From Ottelia alismoides (Eukaryota; Streptophyta; Magnoliopsida; Alismatales; Hydrocharitaceae): 64,000 bases of DNA. Numbering within the stretch: the stretch's first letter is position 1; each line of letters starts with the position of its first letter. The stretch covers positions 124,001-188,000 of the forward strand of contig JAZKJV010000686.1 in assembly GCA_037367405.1 (NCBI GenBank). The letters are read 5' to 3'. The translations under genes and the position numbers were made by a program. This document shows, one piece after another, positions 54,483 through 64,000 of the stretch. The notes under the pieces were generated by a model that was not told the origin of the DNA, searched no databases, and worked only from the letters and a program-made list of their open reading frames with translations.

Positions 54483-56963
54483 CTAGCTCAGCATTGAATC
54501 TGGTGGCATCAGCACCACCTCCTCCTGAATCTGGTGAAATGATGGCCTCAGTACTGTCGGCTGGATCAAAATCCTTGGTGGCGTCAGCACCACCATAATC
54601 ATCATCATCATGAGTGACATCAGCAATGCTCTCCTCCCCATCCGACGCTCCAGGATCTTCATGTGGTCATCATTCAGATGAGATGCCGCCGGCTGGCATC
54701 CTACCGCTCCTAAGTGTAACAAAGTCAGCATCAAAGTGATATGCTGAAACATCACCAAGTGAATCACGAGGAGTGGTAACCTCTGTAAACTCTACCTGCA
54801 ACTTCCTCTTCAGGTTGTTCGGGTCCGGCTCAATCTGTGTAGGAGTGGTGGCGTTCCCTCTCACAATCTCTCTCATCTCCTGTCTGAACTCATCCATCTC
54901 CCGCCTGAAGGTGGCCTGCTGCTCGGACATGAGGCGGGCTAGATCATCCAAGGCGGGGTTCTCATAGGCAGTCCCATGAGAACCTAACGGGTGGCCTATC
55001 TAAAATTGAGGCTATTATGACCGAGAGTGAGAGGGGTATTGCTGCTGAGAATGAAACTGTGGAGGCTACTGCTGTTGCTTCCAAGACTATCCCTAATGAT
55101 AGGGACAAGGACCATGCTGCTGATACTGTGGTTGGGGATGCGGTTGTTGTTGCGGGAACTGGGGCTGCTCTCGTTGCTGACCATATTGGACACCATGAAC
55201 TGGAGGCTGCTACTAGGAGATGATACCTCCGGTCGACCAACGGAATCTTGTTTGGTCTTGTCAGATCCTAGGCTGAGGTCGGTCATACCAAATTCCGTTG
55301 ACATTCATCAACGGCTCCTGCTCATAAGTGGGTGGGGGAAGGACTGCCAGGGGCTGATCCGGCTGGTGGACCACCATCTGAGTGTCTTGAGATGGTGGTG
55401 GCTGGTAGTACTGTTACGACTGCTCGTATGACTCCGCCTGAACATGGTAAACATGTCTGGACTGGTTGGAGTGATGGGATGAGCTGCCGTTGCTACTGGG
55501 ATCTGCCCCTGACCTGAGACGAGGATGAGAAGCTGTCTGCGCCTCCTGGAGACACATGATTTAGGTCTTCAGGTCACTCAGTGTCTGTGCCATCTGATCG
55601 ATCTGCGACATGCCCTGGCACTGCTTCATCTCTATCAACTCTATCCGGTCCAACTTCTTGCTAATAATCCTCATATCAACGGTTGTCGACTCTGCCTGTG
55701 TTGCGGCTGCTGAAGATGTAGAAGGACCAGCATCAACTCGTGCTATCCTATGATAGGACACGACTGGTGGGTGGGGCTTCCCCTGAGTGTACAATTGGGT
55801 CTGGGACATCACCGTGTAGTTCTCGGCCATCTCCTCATAGATGAACCAGACCTGATCCTCACCGTTGGCGAAGTAGGAACCCCTACAGGATGCATTGACT
55901 AGCCCCTGCAACTCCAGTGTAAGCCCGCAGAAGAAACTATTGACAAGGTTGGGCTTGGATATATCATGGTGTGGACACCGGTCTGTGAGATCCTTGAACC
56001 TATCCCATGCCTCATGAAACTGCTTGTTGGGGAGCATGGAAAAGTTGCTGATAAGGTCCATGGCTGCATTGGTCTGACCGAGTGGATAGCACTAGTTCAA
56101 GTACTCGGTTCGGATATGTTCCCACATAGTAACAAATCTCCCTAGGTGCTTCAGCCAGTTGGTTGCTCTGTTTACGAGGGAGAAAGGAAAGGCCATCATC
56201 TGAATGGTATCCTCGTCCACATGGCGATAGTGGAAAGTACTGCAGATCATCTCAAACTCTTCGAGATGGAGGTGTGGCTCCTCTGTGACGAGCCCATGGA
56301 ATCGGGGAAGAAGCTGAATCATCTGAGGTGGGAACTTGAAGTCCCCCACAATGTTTGGCAGCACTATCCATCTATGGGTGAGAGTTGCACCAAGGTTGTG
56401 CAACTCCCTTATCGGTCGTATTGATGGTGCTGGTTGTGTTGGCTCCTCAGGCTCTCTATCATCAGGAATATCTCCTCCTTCTCCTCGATGGCTCGGCGCT
56501 AATCTCTGTTGGCTCTCAGCTGCTCCATCTCATGGAGCATATCCACCATGAAAGCCCCCTGGTCTCTGATATGACGCTGCATGGTCTCCAGAGAGGCTAA
56601 CAGGGTGTTGTTGATGGCACCATGATCCAATACGTATGTCTCTGTCCTATGGGGTCCATCGGTGCGCTGCTCGTTGTTGGCCATGGTCTCTGCAAAGGCA
56701 AAAGACCCAATCTCAGGTGTCAATAAATCATCTGATGTTTGCTGCGGTCTCTGCCCGGGCACCTCAGGGCTGGTAGAAGGGTGGTCAAGGGGGAACAGGG
56801 CAGAATCAAACTCGGGTTTGGAAAGCGGGTCTCGGCTCTCACAAACCAACCTAGATGAGCGGGCTGGAGTGCTATAAAGTAGTGCAGCCAGGGGTTGCCT
56901 AAGGGATTTCCTGCCCATCATCTTGATGTGGCGAGTGAATGCAGATGAGATCTGGAAACACAT
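54483..56963 (-). pseudogene. A4 gag (several frames)
   Basis: The likely start region is 56963-56680 (MANNEQ at about 56682). Capsid pieces follow: FPPQMIQLLPRFHGLVTEEP with MMAFPFSLVNRATNWLKHL (56403-56092), then FHEAWDRFKDLTDRCPHHDI and FFCGLTLELQGLVNASCRG (56061-55561). A Gln-rich part lies at 55560-54960. The C-terminal piece 54951-54670 contains FRREMDEFRQEMREIV and VTLRSGRMPAGG, the LRSG box. The frame changes at least three times. About 300 bp (54171-54482) before the protease are not readable. Confidence 0.82.
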
Positions 56964-58232
56964 AAGATCAAAAAGAAAACCCCCAATTCACCTACTTGAC
57001 GCGGAGCAGAAAACCGTAAAGGCTCGATCGGTTATCTTGTCAATTTTATTAGGTGATAAGACGGTCTTTCCGAGAAATTAAGCGAGCTGATAGGAATCCA
57101 ATACTCCTAATAGACTGTCCTGTATAAAAGGTTGGTAGTCTATAAAGAAATCGGATATGGCTAGAGCCTAGTGTGCGGGTCACTCTCTCGCTCATCCAAA
57201 CCATACAATGAGGGGATTATTCTCCCAAGACAAACTTTTTGGTGAAGTGTCTTTTAGGGTCAAGTGTGTTTAGCAGTCCTAATTTTAGAGTTTTTCTGTT
57301 TTTAGGTATTTTTCAAGCAAACAACATCTAATGAATTTCTCGGTTCTCCTGGTTATTTTAAGTCCAAAAACTGGAGGAGAAGGCGAAAAAGTCGATGTGC
57401 GATCGAACACGATGATGCATGCAGAGTAAGAAATGCGTACCTGGCTCCATCTCTCTACATGCAGGGTGATACGCACATAAAATAATGACTGAAAGTAAAC
57501 TACCTATATGATGCAAGAAGAAATCGGCCTTAGACGAAGCAAGTTCTACACGATAAGCACAGTAGTCAGTTAATCAAATCAAGTCCTAAGTCCTATCTTG
57601 GGAACCACGCAGTGCCCGCCACAACAGATCATGCACGTGTTGTATGTGGTTCATCACGACACGTGGACTCTAGCCTAATTAAATTAACTTTTTCTTTGTG
57701 AATTACTTAATTAAGTCCAATTATCGATCTATAGGAATAGGCAGATAATTAGGGTTTGGACTTAATTAATTACATCACAGTCACAAAAACTCCTGTCTAA
57801 GGGCTAAATCCTTCAAAAACCAGATAGGCAGTAAAAGCGATAGAAAACCAAAACCGGCGAAAAACCACAGTGAGGTCCCACGAGAACATTGATGCTCGGT
57901 GAAACACGCCCCGAAGCATTCACGAAGTCTGAGAGTCTATGTCCCGTGTTATTACAATAATAGTAGTGTAGAAAATGAAATCTAAACTAAAATTAAACTA
58001 CGGCTCCCGAACTTCTGCTCCTCCTCTCCTACGCTCTCTTGCGGCTCGATGCCGAAATGAGCCACCTCCAAGTCTCGCGGGTGCTCCGGCTCTCCGAAGA
58101 AAGCCACCCTCGATCTTTGGGCCCTCGCAAGAAAGTTGAAACAAAAGTGTCAGTCCACAGTTATTATAAAAATATCTAAGATGTAAAAGACAAGAAATCA
58201 CACAAAAATGGAGACCGACTACTAAGTCGTGC
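56964..58232 (-). other. A4 untranslated leader
   Basis: 1.27 kb between primer site and gag; no frame of note. The Gln/Arg-rich frame 58354-57998 on the minus strand straddles the LTR edge and looks accidental. Confidence 0.6.
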
Positions 58233-58250
58233 TCCACAGCAACGATGCCA
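58233..58250 (-). other. A4 primer binding site, decayed (tRNA-Asp type)
   Basis: The complement reads TGGCATCGTTGCTGTGGA, four changes from the A3 site. It lies 3 nt from the LTR edge, as in A3. Confidence 0.8.
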
Positions 58251-58253
58251 TTC

Positions 58254-61200
58254 TGATGACACGCCTCAGCTACTCGGGTTAAGGTGTAAATAAAGTCGTG
58301 TGACCAGAACCGCGAGGCTAAGTCAATCAAGAAAAGAAAGACCACCAAACACAAAAATCAAGCAAACAAGCACAAATAGAGGTCTTGCTAATTTATTTTA
58401 CCTGGTATAGCTACCAGGGTCGAACAAAAGGAGCACAGAATGCGATGGGCTACGAAGTAGTCGGGAATCAAGAAAGCAAATTTTTTGGGTGGATTTTAGG
58501 TTTTTCAAAAATTTTTGTAATTTTTAAAATTAAGAAGTATAAAAACACTCAAAAACTTATAAACAAACAATTATTTAGCACATCAAAAATGCTCAGAAAA
58601 TTCTAATAAAAATATTTTTGAGTTTTTGAAATATTCAGATGTTTTTGTTAATTATCTTGAATTTTCTGATTTTTAATAATTTTCTAAAAATGAAACAAGG
58701 GCAAAAATTCCAAACAATGTGCAACCATAAATAAAGCCAAGTTAAAAATACTTAAATTGCCTACAACATTCTAGCAAAAATTTTATGTAAAACTATAAAC
58801 TAAGAGTAAGCTACAGAAGAAGAAAACACAATTTTTGTTTTTTTATGAATTTTCAATGATTTTTATAAGGTTTTTAGTGTTTTTCAATTTGTATGGGTTT
58901 TAGAGATGCAAATGTGACAAAAATTGGACTGAAGCAAGAACAACACAATACAAACGCATAAAAATAATTTTGGAATTTTTCAAGGGTTTTCGATATTTTT
59001 AATGTATTTTTAAAGACAAACAATAGCAAATTTTAAGGTTTTTGAATTTTTAAAAATACCAAATGGAAACAAAGTAAACCCAAAAATTTATAGAAATTCC
59101 TACACCATGGCAGGGACCATCTATCGATTTCGTAAATTTTAGACAAAGTTTGCTATTTATTGAATCAAAACCAAATGGCACAACACACAGGGACTAACTT
59201 GCAAGAAAAATAAATTATAGGGTCCAAATAATAACAGGCGCAGAAACTATAGGGGCCCTACTGCAATTTTCGCACGCATTTCAGCATATGTCCAATATCA
59301 ACATGCATAGGGGTATGGATGCAAATACTAAAACTAAAACATCAAAGCATAACATTCACTAAATCCAGGGTAATAGATGCAAATATCCCATCAATACACG
59401 TGACGATGCACGTGTAACCATTCATGAAGGACTAAAAAGTAAATATGAAAAACTACAGGATCAAAAGTGCAAATTACCCTACTGTGTACTTTTTATTTTA
59501 CATACAAAATAATAAAGGGAAATAACTGCAGGGGAAGTGGAGCGAATTGCCCATCAGCTCGTGCGTCACGTGTAAGGGGGACAGGTGGCACGCTCTGACT
59601 GGATGAGAAGCGTACGACTCTGCCGTGTACAGGTGGCGAATCCAACGACCCTGGCTGGATAACGAACGTGGGTCTATGGGGGCCGTTAGATGTCTGATCT
59701 AATGACCTGACATGGACAGGTACATGACGGCTGGGATTTAATCTAGGCGACTAGCGATGATCCAACAGCAGAGGAAGATGTTGTACGAACTCCGCCTGGG
59801 CGAAGTTCACCGGAGCACCGACAGTGATCCGGGACTCCGATGGACGATCGAGCAACGGTGGTCATCTCACGGTGCTCCTCCGCGTCAGGTGGATAAGTCG
59901 GATGAAGTCGCCAACGGTCAGATCTCCTTGAAGGGTGCATAGGCTTGGATGACCTCCAGCAAGCGAATGGAAGGCGGTCTAGGGTGTATCTGTGCACACT
60001 ATGACCTGCAGAGGAAGTCTTCGACTCGGAGGGACACTCCGGTCGGGGTTATTTGACCTAAGATTATGTGAAGCGACGGTGAATGGTGAAGGGGGGTTCC
60101 GGCGAAGTGGCGGAAGGAACCTAGCCTAATCTTGGCAAGCGTAGCCAAGACTTGTGTGATCAGGTCGTGGGAGAAGGGTGATGGTGATCAGATGAGTCGA
60201 TTAGAGAGGATAGATGTGGCTGGTGAGGCTCCGACCGGTGGGTTGGAGATGGCGGTGCGGCGGATGAATGAGTTGGAATAACTGAAACTAGGATTGAAAT
60301 AGAAGCTACCTAAAGGTCCGACCAGAATCCTAAGCTCCATGGGATGAAATCGGAGTGGGTCTTGGCCTCGACCTCACTGCAGAAGGCGGGGGAGGCTCAT
60401 CGCGGTGGAAGACTGGCCATGAAGCTTGAGCGTCGGCGGCAGCTGTTCTCTCCGGTCTCCAAGTAGCTCCTCCCGTTGTTGTCACCAAGGGGAAGAGGTC
60501 TTAGGTAGAAAGAGAGTGTGTGGCACGAGCAACTGCTCTGGGGAATGAGATGAATAATTTATATGCGTTCCCAGGTGGATGGCAAGAATCGGGTGGAGCG
60601 TGCAATCCAAGAATGATCCACCACTCCCTAGGGATCCGCGAGGATCGCTGATCCAGGGGGAAGAAGCGGGCGATGAAATTAGGTCAAATCCGAGTGGGAA
60701 ATTTTTGAGAAGATGGGGCGTAACTCGGATCCGGGCGAAGGATGGTCCGGGAAGGGGAGTTGACCGAGGTCAACATCCCTCCCGAACCAATGAGAAAATA
60801 GGTAGGTCAAAATTATTTGTAAAATAATTTAAAAATAGAAAACGATTTTATTTTAAAATATGTTCAACATTAAAAATGTTTATTATTTTTCAAACTATTT
60901 TTTAGTTTTTTTTATTTATTTTTATGTAAAATAAATTAAAGTATATATATTATATTACATTATATGCATATATAAAATACTTATATATTTTTTATTTACT
61001 TATTTTGTATAAATACCCCAATTTTATATTTTATTTATTTACAACATAAAATTTGGAGTATAAAATAATTTTTATTTTATTTTAATGAGTTATTTACATG
61101 TGTATAATAAATAAGTGTATGATACATGTATACATGTGTTTTGTACAAGGTGAGAGTGAGGAATTAACTTTTTTAGTTTTTATTCTTGTAATTTTTATTT

Positions 61201-61589
61201 TATTTTTAAGAATATATACAAGAGTTAAAATACCTTTTTATTGGTATTTTTGTGAAAATAAATTAATGATAATATATATATATATATATACATGGAAGGG
61301 AGTATTGCAAGGTAGAGTGCCCTATCTCTCTCTACTTATTTTATTTGGCGATCAGACCTAGTTTGTACCCTCTCTTGGGTTTAGGTCGCTCAAAATTTAT
61401 TCTAAATATTTCCCTCTTTTTCTTTTATTCTTTATTCTTTTATTTTTGCACAAATACATGCTAATTACTGATTATTAACAAATGCATGCTTATTGGCAAC
61501 TTATAGTATTTACAACTATATACCTGATTTTTTTGCCAAGATATTTAGCTAAAATAAAAGAATAAGGAGTGATGAATGAGGATTCAGCA
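58254..61589 (-). repeat. A4 5' LTR (about 3336 bp)
   Basis: It starts TGATGACACG next to the primer site and ends GATTCAGCA at 61589, the counterpart of GATTCATCA in A3. The order of an AT-rich part, a GC-rich centre (59500-60800) and a second AT-rich part is as in A3, but the sequence is much diverged. 60800-61300 is extremely AT-rich. An ATATAT run lies at 61272-61290. Confidence 0.78.
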
Positions 61590-62647
61590 TCCACATGGAC
61601 AATTTACAATCAAAACCCTAGAGATCCACCTATTCGCGCCAGATCCGGCCACTAGGGGGTATGTGCGGGACACGTGACCTTCTAGTAATTTTGCAGTTAA
61701 CCCCTGAGGGTTTAGGTAATTCCAATAGAGTCCCTCTCTCTACATTATTTTATTTTATTTTGTTGCAATTCTACCCCTTGTGTTCCCCCTTAGTATTAGA
61801 CCTGTACATGTCCTTATTCATATTATTCAAAAATAGCATGATGTGATACAATTAATTCTCTACATTAAGACATGGTTGTGATGTTTTTATGACTTGTGGT
61901 TAAATTAACAACTAATTTTCTTACAAAAAATAGCATATTTTGCCCATCTTGCACTCTGAAATTCATAGTTAATTAAGTATTGCTCGAAAAATTGCCAAAA
62001 ATTCCAGATTAGAGGATAAATTCAATTTAACATTGTGCCCAAAAAGAATTGCATTTTCGTGCATGATTTGTTCTATAAAAATCATTTCATAGATTTCAAT
62101 CTTTAATTTTTAATGAGTATTGAATCTCCTATTTTCAAGGTTTAGGATTTTCTTGAGACCATCACCTAGTGATAGATCTTGGATAAATTTATTTTTTGAA
62201 AATAAATAGGTTTAATATTTATTATAACTAAAATTTGAAATTCCTATCATTTGCATTCATAAATTCTTTAAATTATCATATTGCATCAGAAACTTCAAAA
62301 AACGTTACAGTGTGTTTCTTTTATCATATTTTACATTTCAACCAAGTGTCATAAATTTTTAGTACATCTAGATTGAAATTGCATTTTAGTCCCTAAAATT
62401 GGCCACATTTGCATTTTGCATTCCAAAATTGCATTAAAAAATACAAAAAAAAATCAAAATTTATACAAGGACTTTGATAGACATAATTCTAGATTTTTCC
62501 TTTGCCTCCCTTAGTTAGATCTTGAGACTTGCCCAATTAAAATAATCAAAAAGCCACTTGAATAAAATAAATTTATTAGGGTCATTTCTTGACTGATTCT
62601 GATTGCCCGCCAACAACAAAATGACAAATTTAAATGATAATTCATGC
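61590..62647 (+). repeat. Athila-like LTR fragment in sense orientation
   Basis: Block order follows the solo LTR from about 50680 to 51768: an ACGTG-containing start, the AACCCCTGAGG stretch, repeated GCATTTT words, and at 62505-62560 the TTAGTTAGATCTTGAGACTTGCC block that corresponds to GAGTTCGACCTTGGACTTCACC. The 5' portion and GC-rich centre are missing. The right edge is approximate. Orientation is opposite to the A4 LTR on its left. Confidence 0.6.
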
Positions 62648-63170
62648 AAATAAAAGTAGGCCATTTTCAGACTCGTTAGATGCACCTCCATTATCTTTTT
62701 GGAGATGATGTGCCCCAACACGATACCCTCCTCGACCATGAAATGAATTTTCTCCCGAGAGAGTACAAGATTTACATGCCTACACCTTTGAAGAAATCTC
62801 TCCAAGTGCACTAAACATGAATAAAATGAATCACCATGGATGGAGATCCATGAAGACATCCATAAAATCCCCCACCACCTTGACAAATATGGGAATCATG
62901 CACCGTTGAAATGTATCTAGGGTAATGCAAAGCTTGAATGGAATGCACCTGAATGCATGTGTTGAGTGGACATGTAAAAGTGGAATTTTCCTAGTCCTCA
63001 GGGGTGATGGCTACCTGATTGTAATCGAGTACCCATAAATAAAAGAGAACAACTCCTTCCTTGCTAGTCACTCTAAAATTAGATCAATAAAAGGCAAGGG
63101 AAAGTGATCTTTCTTGATGGCAGCATTTAGATGTTTTTAGTAGATACAGACACGCCATGATGTGGGTACT
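62648..63170 (-). pseudogene. Athila-type element A5, RT fragment
   Basis: The minus-strand frame 62886-62670 contains VHLERFLQRCRHVNLVLSREK, then GIVLGHIISKKIMEV. Upstream pieces to 63165 match the RT blocks for DFSGYNQVAITPEDQ, QKTTF and the VPTSWRVCVY region, with frameshifts. The FMDD box is broken by an indel near 62855. It is bounded by an LTR fragment on one side and the C4 LTR on the other, so only about 0.5 kb of pol remains. Confidence 0.75.
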
Positions 63171-64000
63171 TGTTGGACATGTGAGCCCACGACGAGCCAT
63201 TATGCAATAAATGTTATTGCAAATATCATTCCCTGATCTGAAATGAAGAATAAATAATTTGCATAATAGGTCCCTCTGTACAATTAGGGTTATGTACCAT
63301 GGCTATCTTAATGATCATACAGCTGTTGATTCAATTATTGAATCATAGAGGCTGGTGCTTGGATGAATATCTAAAGAGTTAGATTGAGGACTCATCAAGC
63401 ACCGTCAAATGATTGTTAAGATGTGATCTCCAGCCTGAGTAGGAGATGGCAATCCTTTCTCACATAGGCTGATATCTGACCGACCTCTTGATGCAGGTCC
63501 TCTGCATAGGAATAGAGATTCGGAGGTGTCAGATTAGTTAGGTCAAAGAGTTGACTTAACGAGATCGAGATAACCTAAGTCCTATGTTGAATGCTGTCAC
63601 AGCATAGGCACGCATCCTCTGACCGGAGACAGATGTATTGCTATATGTCTGAGTATGCACATTTGACAGACCAATAGGTTGATGACCTAACCAAGGTCTA
63701 TACACCGGCGCGTTGGTGTACATATAAGGGCATATGAGTAATACGATCTCTCAAAGGGATCATACAGGTTCAATACTGAACCGGAAGACATGAGCTCACT
63801 CATGAGATATTGGGAGGAATCAAATTCCGTGCACGGTCGTCTCGCTTTGGAAGCTTGACTGAATTTGTAGGTTTGATATATACTTTTGGAAAGTATATGA
63901 TCAAGACCTGGGTATGATATATGCTTTTGGAAAGTATATGATCGATACCAAATCCCAATGATCAAATGAGAAACTTAGTGATCAAACCCTGAAGAAGACA
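63171..64000 (+). repeat. Copia LTR start (C4), cut by window end
   Basis: It starts TGTTGGACATGTGAGCCC, nearly the same as the C2 LTR start, with the U3-tip hairpin at 63203-63221 (TGCAATAA/TTATTGCA). It is collinear with C3 45968-46800. It interrupts A5 RT at GTGGGTACT. Its TATA box, U5 and body lie beyond the window, so whether it is a full element or a solo LTR is unknown. Confidence 0.88.

Larger units (their letters stand above)
52118..61589 (-). mobile_element. Athila-type element A4, 5' part
   Basis: On the minus strand: 5' LTR (61589-58254), degenerate tRNA-Asp primer site, leader, gag, protease and RT, cut in the RT thumb at 52118 by the C3 3' LTR. RNase H, integrase and the 3' LTR are absent. 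The sequence is clearly diverged from A3 at protein level, so this is a different Athila subfamily or an older copy. Confidence 0.87.

Overview
This window is plant nuclear DNA made almost wholly of nested LTR retrotransposons. I see no host gene, rRNA, tRNA gene or CRISPR. The evidence for a flowering plant is as follows. There are Ty3/gypsy pol genes of the Athila type with a tRNA-Asp primer site. There are Ty1/copia elements with an initiator-tRNA-Met primer site. LTRs are very long (about 2.5 kb in copia, about 3.3-3.7 kb in Athila). The density of mutually inserted copies is typical of repeat-rich or pericentromeric plant chromatin. I cannot name the species.

Layout, left to right (names are mine). 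A1 (1-2305, +) is a decayed Athila RT-RNase H-integrase. C2 (2306-5418 plus 16101-18268, -) is a partial copia copy whose 5' LTR was split by C1. C1 (5419-16100, +) is a complete copia element with two LTRs, primer site, gag, pol and polypurine tract, but with frameshifts. A2 (18269-20795 plus 37824-39890, +) is a decayed Athila 3' half split by A3. A3 (20796-37823, -) is a structurally complete 17.0-kb Athila element with an exact 5-bp target duplication (ACCGT). C3 (39891-48141 plus 51769-52117, +) is a very decayed copia element whose 3' LTR was split by a solo Athila-type LTR (48142-51768). A4 (52118-61589, -) is the 5' part of another Athila element (LTR, gag, protease, RT). It is followed by a sense-strand Athila-like LTR fragment (61590-62647), an Athila RT scrap A5 (62648-63170, -) and the start of a copia LTR, C4 (63171-64000, +).

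Relative order from nesting: C1 is younger than C2, A3 is younger than A2, and the solo LTR is younger than C3. The two LTRs of A3 and the two of C1 still align almost base for base, so these two are the youngest complete insertions. Every coding region carries stops, frameshifts or lost catalytic residues. C1 RNase H (12877-13590) is the longest uninterrupted domain. None of these elements looks autonomous as it stands.

The less ordinary signals are regulatory or structural. (1) A family of CCGTTGGATC/GATCCAACGG hairpins alternates with ACGTGG motifs inside the Athila LTRs, and different copies show compensatory stem changes. (2) A tandem array of hairpin-plus-polypurine-tract units lies in the A3 3' untranslated region, with a decayed counterpart in A2. 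(3) A GT-AG interval of 303-305 nt, a candidate intron, sits at the same place in three Athila LTRs. (4) Two hairpins in the copia LTRs carry compensatory base pairs. (5) A short leader ORF between primer site and gag is shared by three copia copies.
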